Shown here: piece by piece, positions 54,867 to 64,000 of the stretch
How the letters are laid out: the number at the start of each line of letters is the position of its first letter
Numbering within the stretch: the stretch's first letter is position 1
NCBI RefSeq assembly: GCF_033473495.1
Contig: NC_088937.1
Coordinates: forward strand, 434,001 to 498,000
DNA: 64,000 bases
Source: Cercospora beticola
Lineage: Eukaryota > Ascomycota > Dothideomycetes > Mycosphaerellales > Mycosphaerellaceae
Reading direction: 5' to 3'
The notes under the pieces: generated by a model
The model's database searches: none
What the model was told of the DNA's origin: nothing
What the model saw: only the letters and a program-made list of their open reading frames with translations
Position numbers and translations under genes: made by a program

Positions 54867-55676
54867 GGAACTCAGAAAGAAAGAGAGAAGAGAGCGCTAG
54901 TCGGCTGAGACCACAACGCAACAATCTGGGATCCTCTTGACTTGGGAAGAGCGAGCATGCATAGTCAGACTGATCATCATCCGCGAAGAGCTTTCGCATA
55001 TGTGAGACCTCTTAGCAGAAGCTTGACTGCTTCAGCCAATCCAACAGCCATCAACAGCGTGTAAAATCAAAGGGTCGCGTGCACGAATCTTAGTCGTTCA
55101 GTGATGGCTCTTCCCAGCCACTCGAGAGACCTACAACGCCGTCCATGGTGCTCATATACACATACGCCACATCGTTGACACGAATGGTATAGGAAGAAAG
55201 AGATCAACGCCCGACGAGCAGCTGACGTCGAATACGACCAGACCTATCCGACAAGGATACCTTCTAAAACGCCAAAGTTGATCACTGATCACGGACATAA
55301 AAAAAATCACCGTTCCGAACATACATAACCATCTTCTGCTTTGCTATTAGTCAGAGAGGCGTAAATCAGAAAGCAATGGAAGACACAATTATTGCAGAGC
55401 GCCGAGCATTGATACAAGAACAGACAGCAGACTTTTCGCAGAATCTATATCCCGTACTCACCACACCTAAATCTCAGCTGCTCTAAGTTAGTGCTAACTA
55501 CTACACTCTACTTCTGAGGACCTTGATCAGTAATCGCAAATGCTCGAAAGCCCCTAGGAGATCTAGTACATCTTGGCAGAGATAAGACTACATAAGACTT
55601 CACGCGACGACATGTTAGTTCTAGAGTAGCCAGTGACAGAACCAAGTCGATATTCTTGCTTGCTTTATCGTTTGTT

Positions 55677-55702
55677 TGCATGCATGCATGCATGCATGCA
55701 TG
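55677..55702. repeat. (TGCA)n microsatellite
   Basis: Six perfect TGCA units plus TG. The unit is its own reverse complement, so the tract is perfectly palindromic and could form a cruciform or hairpin. Confidence 0.9.
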
Positions 55703-56190
55703 AGCGTTATGCTTCTCTCTTGATGTCGGCTTCTCCAGGCAGCTATATGTTTCACAATTAGAAAATGTGGAAAGTGAGGGTATTGAAAATTTGGATTCAG
55801 CTTGTGCTCTGAGGTAGGTCATCGATAAACATTTCAGCCTTCGGAAGCCCATCAGAAGTAGACAGACGTGTATTCCCAAGACAGCGACTTCTTTCGTACA
55901 AGGAAGTGCTTGAAGCCATGTGTTTTGCAGAACGTGTTTCCTTGTGTCTCTTCAAATATTCTTCCTCCTTCTCCCTCTATCCCCTACGTACACCTCGCAA
56001 TCGCACGAAACGCATCGATAATTTCGCACGAACGTCCATTATCCGTGCATGGCGCATCCTAAACAGCAACGTCAACACTCTCATCAATAATTTGCAAAGT
56101 CTTCGGGAAGAAGGAAAGAAAAGAAAGACAGCAGTTGCAGCACATATAATGCGTGCGATATTTCGTAATAGATGAAGGGAGGAACAAGTA

Positions 56191-56463
56191 TCAGAAAAGT
56201 ACCGCAGAACATGTCCCGATATCAGTAGACAAGCAGACTCCATTTGCGTTACCCATGAGACAGGTCTGGTAGAGGCTTGGGTTAGCTTTGAACGAGATAT
56301 TTGGGCAGCTGGGGGAGACTAAGGGAAGGTGAGAGGAGAGCAGAAGAGAGGAAGCGTGCACAACTTCGAACGGAGGGAGTAGACGACGAATACGAACATT
56401 CTGTGCCAGACCCGTCGAGAAGAAGCCCATGGCAAAGGCGATAACAGTGGCGACGAGCTTCAT
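56191..56463 (-). CDS. Candidate small secreted protein
   Basis: A 90-codon frame opening with a convincing signal peptide (M-K-L-V-A-T-V-I-A-F-A-M-G-F-F-S-T-G-L-A-Q). Unspliced, the mature part holds four cysteines near its end, the last three spaced by seven residues (C-x7-C-x7-C). A splice is also possible: a GTTCGT donor right after the signal peptide (56397), a GCTAACC branch site and a CCAG acceptor at 56266. That would leave a 46-residue protein. No family is recognised. Expression evidence is needed to choose a model, or to accept the gene at all. Confidence 0.3.
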   Translation of the reverse strand: MKLVATVIAFAMGFFSTGLAQNVRIRRLLPPFEVVHASSLLLSSHLPLVSPSCPNISFKANPSLYQTCLMGNANGVCLSTDIGTCSAVLF

Positions 56464-59000
56464 GGCAGCGGCCTTGCTGGTTGATAGTGTTCTTCAAGCA
56501 GGTAGATAAGTAGAACTTCAAGTCTCCTTTCCTCCTTCGATGAAGTGTGGAGAGAGCGTCGTAGTACAGTCGAAGCAAGAAGATATGACTTCGCAAAAGA
56601 CGTAGCTGCGTGAGAGCGATTTATGACGGGAGAATCGAGGTCGAATTCTCTGCACGGCGATTAGAGCCATGGGAATTGATCTTGACATGCGCAGTGCCTG
56701 GTCTTTGGCCACACGGAGAAGCTGCTAGTCCAACGACGTGGCTTGGCGGACAGGTTTGCAGACCACTTCTGCCGGTGATCTATCTACGCCAAAGACGATG
56801 ACCGCCAGCGCCGGGACATGTCGATGGCGTGGCGGCGATGTTGTTGCTGTTGTCCTTGAGAGCGATGGATTCTGCTGACAGTATTAAGAAGATTGTTAAT
56901 TCATGCAGAGAGGAATGTTTGCTCTGCTAAGATGATATTTTCAAGGTCGTGGGCGCGGACAGTGACTGTGTAGCCGGAGCTGGGGCCATGGACCAGGCTA
57001 TCTCTACTTTTGGTGAAGCGCGACCATGGCATAGATCGTATTTTCTTGAGGCCCTAGGGATTGGTGGAGCATGTCTTGGCTTAGATTCTCGAGTGCGGCC
57101 GCACCTTGGTCAGCAGGCCCAACGCGACGCCTAGAAACCGTTGGAGAACAATCTATCGGCAGTCAATACCGATGGGAGCGGACTTTTCTGCCTTAGCATC
57201 GCTGACGCGCTGACGCCTTTGCGAGTAGATCTCATGTTGCCTCAGGCTTCGCGCATGTCTGGCTGCAACGCGATAGCCCCGGGCTTATGGCACAGAGATA
57301 GAGAGAAGGAGAGGGATCGCAAGAGCATCAAGCTTCGAAGGACAACCCTATTGAGTTTCTGGTAGCCGGCGAGGTTGTCATCCTTGCCCGTGTGCACAGA
57401 AGTGAAGTACGATGTAATGAGATTTACACTGCGTGGCTTCATTCTCACGAAATGCGGTAAGGCGAAAATAATTGGCGAGCTCGCAAGAGTTAGACTTTGA
57501 TGCCTGTCTTCGCCATTCCTGATGAGCCGGCGCGCATCTGACATTGCGGTAAACGTTGGGAAGTACATGGCGTTGGAAGAGCAAGCATTCGACGGGGGTG
57601 GATGATGCCGTCCTCGACGACTTAAAGCGACATGTACAGGATATCGGTTCGGCCGTTGTGTTGAAAATGGGCTCGATCGTCATTCAACGCTTGGTGATGA
57701 AGGGCAGAAAGACACGGGGATGCCAGCCATGTTGCCAGTGTTGGACAGACAACGAAGTCAGAATCCGATGACTGCGATGTTCTTGCAAGCTGTTGACATA
57801 GACAGTAAGCGAAGTCGCGAGAACGGCCCATGCGGAATTCGGTCGTCGGAGAAACGCCTGGGAGTGAGAAAGTCTGGAACGTGCGGTGCTCTGCGTGGTA
57901 AATGTCTTAAGCCACAAGGCAGGCGGCCGTTATAACGATGCCGAGAAAGTGCGCGATCGACCACGCAAACCTGCTTTGTTGTCTGAGATGGTTATTCGTG
58001 TCCTCGAGAAGCGTGAGCGTGCCACGAGATCAACCAAGTTTCACTCTTCGACGCTCGGTCCGGTCAGAGGCTCGCTCATTCGCTAAAACGGTGCTCGCGG
58101 TCACGACGCGTCACGCGAGAGGGCGGAGAGTGCAAGAGCATATTGAAGAGAACCGCACCCTATTGATGTGCATGTCCTTTGGTTGTTTAGCAATGGAGGC
58201 GTGAGCGGCGGCAAGTGGTGCCAGAAGTTGACGTCGGAGGATGCGATGGGCGGAATGAAAGAAGAAGGGACCTCCGCTTTCGAGTGAGGGCTTGGCACGC
58301 GGCATCCAACTTCGTCCGTCATGAGGCTGTTCGCGTGGCTTGTCGCCGTGATGTCTTTGGAACAGGCGAGAGCACGTCGATATCACTTGCACATGGGTAG
58401 ACATAGACTAGATAGAGCTGTTCGTCAACTGCTTGCTCGTGCACACTTTCTCGTGGCGAAAAAGGTGCGACACGGCGGGTGTGGTGAGCTTCAGTGGAAC
58501 CCATGCACCGTGATCAGTGCTAGAACCACGAGCCTCTCGCCGTCGCCGTTCACTGCGCCCACACCCACCAGCACTCCCTTCTCGCTGCTCCTCCGCTCCG
58601 CCGCGACGCCATCACTCCGCTCAGCACCTTACTGCCAGCATTGACCCCGGTATGCAGACGTAGCGAGCCGTCGGAGGCCTGAAGCTTCACGCTGTGCGGC
58701 AATTCACCACACAGCGAAGGACCAGGCCCGCCCGTGGCTCGTCCTGCCATTTCACACCTGCACACCCACATCAACCACCACCGCCAGCGACAGACGCCGC
58801 AACAGAGCCCATCCGCGCCGGCGGCAGCCTTCCTGCGCACCTCTGCGGCGTGCAGCGAGCCCGGCGCTTCAGAAGGCGGCGAAGGCACTCGAGACGACAT
58901 CATTGCAAAACCACGCGGGCCCACCGGGCACCGTTCTCTTCACACCGTGCGCAGCGACACTTCCACTTGACGGTCAATGACTTACTGAACGGGCAAAGTC

Positions 59001-61375
59001 ATGTCGACACCACAGACACTTACGCAACTGCTGCCACCGCACCAGCACATGGACCGACAGCACGTCGGCTATCTCCCCTCACCACAAGACCGCTATCTGC
59101 CTCCTCCAAGGCCCTCGAGCAACGCGAGCGCCGGCTACCATCAGCAAATTCCCACCAGACCGTCGAGCAACCTCTCCAATCGCCAACTGCCACCTCCACC
59201 ACGTCCGGGCAGCGGCATGAGCAATAGTGCATACTCGCATGCACACTCGCAGTCACAAGCAACTGGAGGGGCCGAGTACGGCTATTCAAGCAGCACATCA
59301 CAGCAGGGCGGCTTCGACGAGTTGATGAGGAGGCAGACTGACGCTGCTGTGGGATATCAAAATCGAACACTTCCGCCTCCGCCAGCACCACAGCAGTATA
59401 TTACACCCGGATCACGCGGTTCTGCTGCAGGTGGTGCCGAGATGCCCGCAACACATGGCGGCTATACGAGAGCAGACTCAGCAGAACAAGGACGAAAGCG
59501 CCGGCAGCGAGAGCGGGCACCCGTAGACTGGGCTGAGTTTTATGGAGGCAAGCCGCCGGCGGAAATTATCACCATCCACGACGACGACAGCCCCGTGCCC
59601 GAAGCTACAATTCAGCGCCTACCACAGGCGTCGAACGCTTCATCCTCCTCGCATCACGTTGACAAGAGACGGCGCACGAATGGAGGCGGCGGTGACGTGC
59701 CACAATATAGCACCACCAACACGCCCTACTCTTACACCAACGGCGGGTCTACTGAGAGCCTGCACAATACAACTGCGCCCACCTCGCTTGGGTCTCAAGC
59801 CAGTGCAGGAGCGCAACAGCCACGAGAGCAGCTGACCGGTGCACGAGCCGGCGACAAGAGGAAACGCAATGCCAAGGCACCAGAGGTCGACCGAAAGAAG
59901 CAAGAGGCGAGCCGACCTGGCGCTGGCAGGGGCTACTTGGCCGAATATGGCGAGTACCAAACACCGCCGCGACAGCTCAAGAAGCAAAAAGAGGTGGTGG
60001 TGCCGTCGATCCCAGACGTAAGGAGAACAACGACCAGAGGTGACAAGCGCACGAGCACTGACAATGGGGCACAGCGTTCAAAGCCGAACGAAAAGATTGA
60101 TGACGAAGATGGTCATTATATCGTTCAGGAGAACAGCAAGCTCGGTGAACGCTACAATCTAGTCTCTCTGCTGGGACAAGGCACTTTTGGCAAGGTAGTG
60201 AGAGCGGTTGATACCCGCACCCGCAAGGAGGTGGCAGTCAAGATCATCCGCGCTGTGCCAAAGGTATGCTCGGGCTGAACCCCATGCACATTAGCATGAC
60301 TGACCACAGACAACAGTACCGCGATGCTAGTCGCATTGAGCTCAGAGTGCTGCAGACACTGCGAGCGGCTGACGAACACAACCGAAATCGCTGCATTCAA
60401 CTTCGCGATTGCTTCGACTGGCGAGGGCACATTTGCATTGTCACTCCTCTGCTCGGACTCTCAGTCTTCGACTTTCTAAAAAGCGGCGGCTTCGTTCCAT
60501 TCCCAGGCTCACACATCCAAGCCTTCGCACGTCAACTCCTTGGATCTATTGCATTCTTGCATGACCTCAACCTTATCCACACCGATCTGAAGCCGGAGAA
60601 CATCCTGCTACTCAGTCATACGTACCAGACATTTACCTACAACCGCAACATTCCCTCCTCAAGTACGTTGACCTCGAGGTCAGCCAAGTTCCGGAGGGTG
60701 TTGCTCAGCCCCCACATCAATCTCATCGATTTCGGGAGTGCAACCTTTGATGACGAGTACCACAGCTCCGTGGTCAGCACACGACACTACCGGGCGCCGG
60801 AGATTATACTTGGAATTGGATGGTCGCACCCCATCGATCTGTGGTCACTCGGGTGCATTCTGGTGGAATGCTGGACTGGTGATGCGCTTTTCCAGACTCA
60901 TGACTGTTGCGAGCATCTCGGCATGATGGAGGTGAGTTACACTGAAACACAGGGTGCATACATGCAGAAAGAAGCTAACATCTTTCAGGCTGTCACTGGT
61001 CATAGCATTGACCGCAGCTTGATCCGGGAAGTCAACCGACTGTCCAAGCGAGGAGACCGCAACTCCGCTGCACGCTTTTTCAAGAACGGCCACTTGCAAT
61101 ACCCAATGCCGGACACACCGCGCCAATCTAGGAAGTTCGTGCGGGGCATGAAACGGCTCGAGGAGATTATTCCAGCAACAAATCAGTTCAACAAGCTGTT
61201 CCTGGACCTGCTCCGCAAGATCTTTGTGTATGACCCCAAGAAGCGCATCACAGCGAAGGAAGCGCTGAAGCACCCGTGGTTCGATGAACTTGTGGAAGAC
61301 GATGGCACAGAAGCTACGCGCATCAGGATTGAACGGGAGAGAATGGTCGAGAACGGCGGTGGCCGAGTGCGGTAG
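59001..61375 (+). CDS. LAMMER (CLK-type) dual-specificity protein kinase
   Basis: Three exons (59001-60263, 60317-60931, 60989-61375) give 754 residues. The first about 380 residues are disordered, rich in Pro, Ser, Gln and Gly, with basic nuclear-localisation-like clusters (K-R-R-R-T-N, K-R-K-R-N-A-K). The kinase domain starts near 385: G-Q-G-T-F-G-K-V (392 on), V-A-V-K (Lys414), the LAMMER-type catalytic loop H-T-D-L-K-P-E-N (Asp511), D-F-G-S-A-T-F (Asp559) and S-T-R-H-Y-R-A-P-E. The family signature reads E-H-L-G-M-M-E-A-V-T-G and is split by the second intron (60932-60988, 57 bp, in frame and stop-free), after residue 626. A further family mark, I-F-V-Y-D-P-x-K-R-I-T, closes the domain. 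Fungal relatives (yeast Kns1, fission yeast Lkh1, Aspergillus LkhA) phosphorylate SR-type splicing factors and control cell cycle, stress response and hyphal growth. Confidence 0.95.
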
Positions 61376-61980
61376 GAGTGATGGATTCCCAGCCTGGAGC
61401 AAGGACCTTTGGTCTTGCTGAGATATTGGGAGGAAAGTGCGATATGGCTGATACGCGCCGCTTGCTCGGACGCAATGATTGAATGATGGAGTACAGTCGG
61501 AGTTCAAGGGCGGATGTTTGACGTGGTTTGTCCCGTTTAGTGGACAGACGGCAGCCATTACTTCCGGATCGCCCTCCCATGGTGGAAGAGTGGCATGAAA
61601 CGATGCATCGCTTGCGGATTTCGACAATCTGGCATAGGCGAGGCGTTTTCTAGTCTTGAATTGTGGATCGATCTTGATACAGACATATGCAGAGAAAGGC
61701 TGTTGTCTTCTCTTCTGACGAGTAAAGTCTTGCTGAGCAGAACTTGTAGGATACTCCAGCATTGAAGCATTTTGTCTAAGCTGCAATTGAAGACGTTAGC
61801 ACATGCCGAGTCATTGTCATGCATCTGTGAGCATTGGTGAGCGATGCCAAGGGACAGCGACTTGAGCCGCTTGGGTCTCCACTTTCACCCCACATATACT
61901 CGCATTGACTTGTCCTACCAACACCACCACTCGACATACCACCTGCCCACCACCGACGCATTCCCCATACTCCGCCCAAA
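61376..61980. other. Intergenic region with SRP19 promoter
   Basis: About 600 bp between tandem genes. No separate gene or RNA recognised; the SRP19 leader is AC-rich just before the ATG. Confidence 0.45.
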
Positions 61981-63263
61981 ATGTCCAACCCACGAATCGA
62001 AGAAGTCGACGATGACGAAATCGCCGACGACCCCGAGGAAATGGACCTCGACGCCTTCGATTTCGCTCGCCCACAAGGCAAATCCCTCGGCGGCGCAGCC
62101 CCAGTAGACGACAGCGACGGCGATGAAGTCCCCTCCCAAATGACCCCTCAAACCCTCCAAGCCCTCCTCTCTGGCCAATCTGGACAGCAACAAGCCCCAC
62201 AATCCGCCGCCGACCGCGAACGCCTCCAACGCGCCCAACAAGACCGTATAAAAAACTACCAATGCATATATCCTGTCTACTTCGACGCTTCACGCACACG
62301 AGCTCAAGGGCGAAGAGTTTCGAAAGAAGATGCGGTGCAGAATCCGCTGGCGAGGGAGATTGTGGAGGCGTTGGCGTCGATTGGGAATGAGAAGGGTGCG
62401 GCGCTGCAGATTGCTTTGGATCCTATGAAGACGCATCCGAAGGATTGGGCGAATCCGGGGAGGGTGAAGGTTGAGGTTAAGAAGGAGGGGAAGAAAGTTT
62501 GGGATGGGGTGGAGAATAGTGAGTGTATTCCTTTTCTTTTGTTCTTGTGGTTGTGGTTTGCTTGGGAGCTCCTTGGGGCGCGAGTGGACATGCGAAGAGC
62601 TCGTGTACTTGGCCATCTTCTTCCATTCGCACATCCTTCCGCTCTGGCAACTCTGGGGACGATTACAGGCTCGTGGACTGGTCCGCGGAGACTGCGGGTT
62701 GCCTCTTCTATCTAGAGGCTTGCGGGCCTTGGAGGGAGAAAAGTACCGACTCGTGTGCTTGGGCACAGAACGCCAGCATGTCGGGCGACCCAAGCTCTCG
62801 GGTCACTCATCTGCCTCGTACTCCTGCCACTCGCTTTCTGCTACACCTCTTAGCAATGTCGGCATGCTCGGGGCTTCACAGATATGGCTGCCAGTGACGT
62901 TCAATTGACTAATGATCTTCTCTCGCAGAACACCATCTCTACAAGCTCATTTCGGCGTACCTCAAATCACACCCCGCGGACGAGAAGACGCCACTGAAGA
63001 TGCAAGTTCCTGGGCTGCCAATGCCGAAAGACGGCAAGCCGATTCCTCCTGCGATACCACGCGGCATGAAGATCAACTCGATCCTCCCGCTTCACTCACC
63101 CGCATTGTCGGGTGGTGGCGTGAGCGAGAACATGATGTCAGACATGATGCAGCAGATGGGTGGACAATTACCTGCGGGTATGCAAGGATTAATGGGAGGA
63201 GGCGATGCTGGACCCTCGCAGCCGCAAAAGCCGAAGAAGATCAAGGTCATGCAGAAAAGGTGA
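61981..63263 (+). CDS. SEC65: Signal recognition particle SRP19 subunit
   Basis: Two exons (61981-62518 and 62929-63263) give 290 residues. SRP19 binds helices 6 and 8 of SRP RNA and enables SRP54 assembly, targeting secretory proteins to the ER. An acidic N-terminal extension of about 90 residues precedes the core: Y-Q-C-I-Y-P-V-Y-F-D-A-S-R-T, then R-R-V-S-K-E-D-A-V-Q-N-P, and K-T-H-P-K-D-W-A-N-P-G-R-V-K-V. All are SRP19 hallmarks. The second exon continues with H-H-L-Y-K-L-I-S-A-Y-L-K-S-H-P. It ends in a Met/Gly/Gln/Pro-rich stretch and a basic tail (K-P-K-K-I-K-V-M-Q-K-R) typical of fungal homologues. The 410-bp intron is by far the longest in the window; it has a GTGAGT donor, a GACTAAT branch site and a CGCAG acceptor. 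Its sequence is not repetitive and shows no clear snoRNA boxes. Confidence 0.93.
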
Positions 63264-64000
63264 TTGTTCATGGTTGATTGTCCGGCCTGCGTCTCAGCAG
63301 TTCTTCATGAGTCTTGCAAGACCTCGAACTGGATGCGGTTCCGCTCGTCAGCGTCAACGTGCAGCATCCCCATCTCCACGGTGCATATACGATGTGCATG
63401 TCAGCACTCCGGCTCGCTAGTCCGGACATTCGAATGACTCCGATGCGACACACCATGGCTTCACCGATCCATTGCCATTCGGAGTTGTCACCGTACCGCC
63501 ATCAAGCCCTTCCATACACGGCACGGGACCCAACAAGGTGGATCGCTGGTGCTCGCATTGCTGCAACTCGCATTCGGAGATTCGTCCGACTTCAGACGGC
63601 GTTTCATTACTGCCATGCGCAAAAGGACCGAGTTACTCGTGCAGGGCAGGCGACCTTGAGAGCGATTGCAAGGAAGATGAGTATTTGATCACTTCACTTC
63701 CGAGATGTTCTCGTTGGTGCGTAGGGCGATCCGCATGCAATGGCGCAATTTGTTGCATGGTCGGAGAGTCGCAAGCATGAGAATCCTCAGGCAGCAAATC
63801 TGCAGCTGCTGAAGAAGCCGTCTGTGCGGAGACAATAACAGAGTTACCTAGTCTACGGCTACGGGACAGCCACACCTAGATCGACAGAACTACAGCAGCA
63901 TACAACGGCAGATCTTATTATTGCCGACAACGCATCGGCACGGTACAGCTTCTTTCACTGTTCGTTCCCCTCGTCACACTTCCAAAGGCTGAAAACTCTC
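63264..64000. other. 3' flank of SRP19 to window end, no supported gene
   Basis: About 740 bp. Overlapping short frames on both strands, none with a recognisable family. Confidence 0.4.

Larger units (their letters stand above)
54867..59000. other. Long region without a supported gene
   Basis: About 4.1 kb. Open frames are short and overlap in all six frames. The only marked items are a TGCA microsatellite (55677-55702), one candidate small secreted protein (56191-56463 minus), and a 38-codon frame at 55373-55486 (plus) with no recognisable family. The right-hand 900 bp is GC-rich and should be the promoter and leader of the LAMMER kinase gene. Confidence 0.4.

Noticed and set aside
1..64000. 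CRISPR arrays, bacterial operons, ribosome binding sites, transposase or integrase genes
   Set aside because: None seen; the intron structure and gene families are those of a fungal nuclear genome, and no reverse transcriptase, transposase or long terminal repeat was recognised.

Overview
The window is nuclear DNA of a filamentous ascomycete. Nearly all genes carry short GT-AG introns of about 44-75 bp with a CTAAC-type branch site just before the acceptor, coding density is moderate, and families typical of Pezizomycotina occur (Pth11-like receptor, LysM proteins, subgroup C chitinase, fungal CorA-like protein, quinate/hexose-type sugar porter). The overall flavour suggests a Dothideomycete (Capnodiales/Mycosphaerellaceae-like), but that placement is inference. 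Exon joins below were worked out by hand from splice motifs and reading frame; no search was run.

Layout. 1-5.4 kb holds housekeeping genes: the 3' end of SWC5 (chromatin remodelling), PIS1 (phosphatidylinositol synthase) and SDA1 (60S ribosome biogenesis). 6.2-7.9 kb holds a secreted amidohydrolase. 8.3-17.5 kb is a coherent chitin-targeting locus: a secreted six-LysM protein, a 1432-residue killer-toxin-type GH18 chitinase in eight exons, and, divergent from it, a secreted NucA/NucB-like nuclease. 17.5-28.6 kb holds an orphan with an internal repeat, a DUF829 hydrolase, a 969-residue low-complexity repeat protein, a basic Ser-rich protein and a degenerate FAD-linked oxidoreductase. 30.9-36.7 kb holds a Pth11-like membrane protein, a tRNA-like element interrupted by three spliceosomal-type introns, and an unrecognised membrane protein. 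39-46.6 kb holds a sugar transporter, a zinc alcohol dehydrogenase, an RluA-type pseudouridine synthase and a small GPI-anchored-type secreted protein. 48-54.9 kb holds a CorA-like membrane protein, a GNAT acetyltransferase with a GC-AG intron, a von Willebrand A domain protein with a 4-nt first coding exon, and a DUF4267 membrane protein. A 4-kb stretch with no convincing gene except one weak small-secreted-protein candidate follows; the window closes with a LAMMER kinase and SRP19 (SEC65).

Most genes are independent units. The exception is the 8.3-17.5 kb locus: its three products are all predicted to be secreted, two carry chitin-binding modules, and the third is nuclease-like. By analogy with yeast killer toxins, where a chitinase subunit docks on chitin and helps deliver an RNase, this could be a chitinase-plus-nuclease antagonism system. 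The other unusual signal is at 33.56-33.83 kb, where removing three GT-AG segments of 52-53 bp leaves a sequence that folds as a full tRNA cloverleaf.
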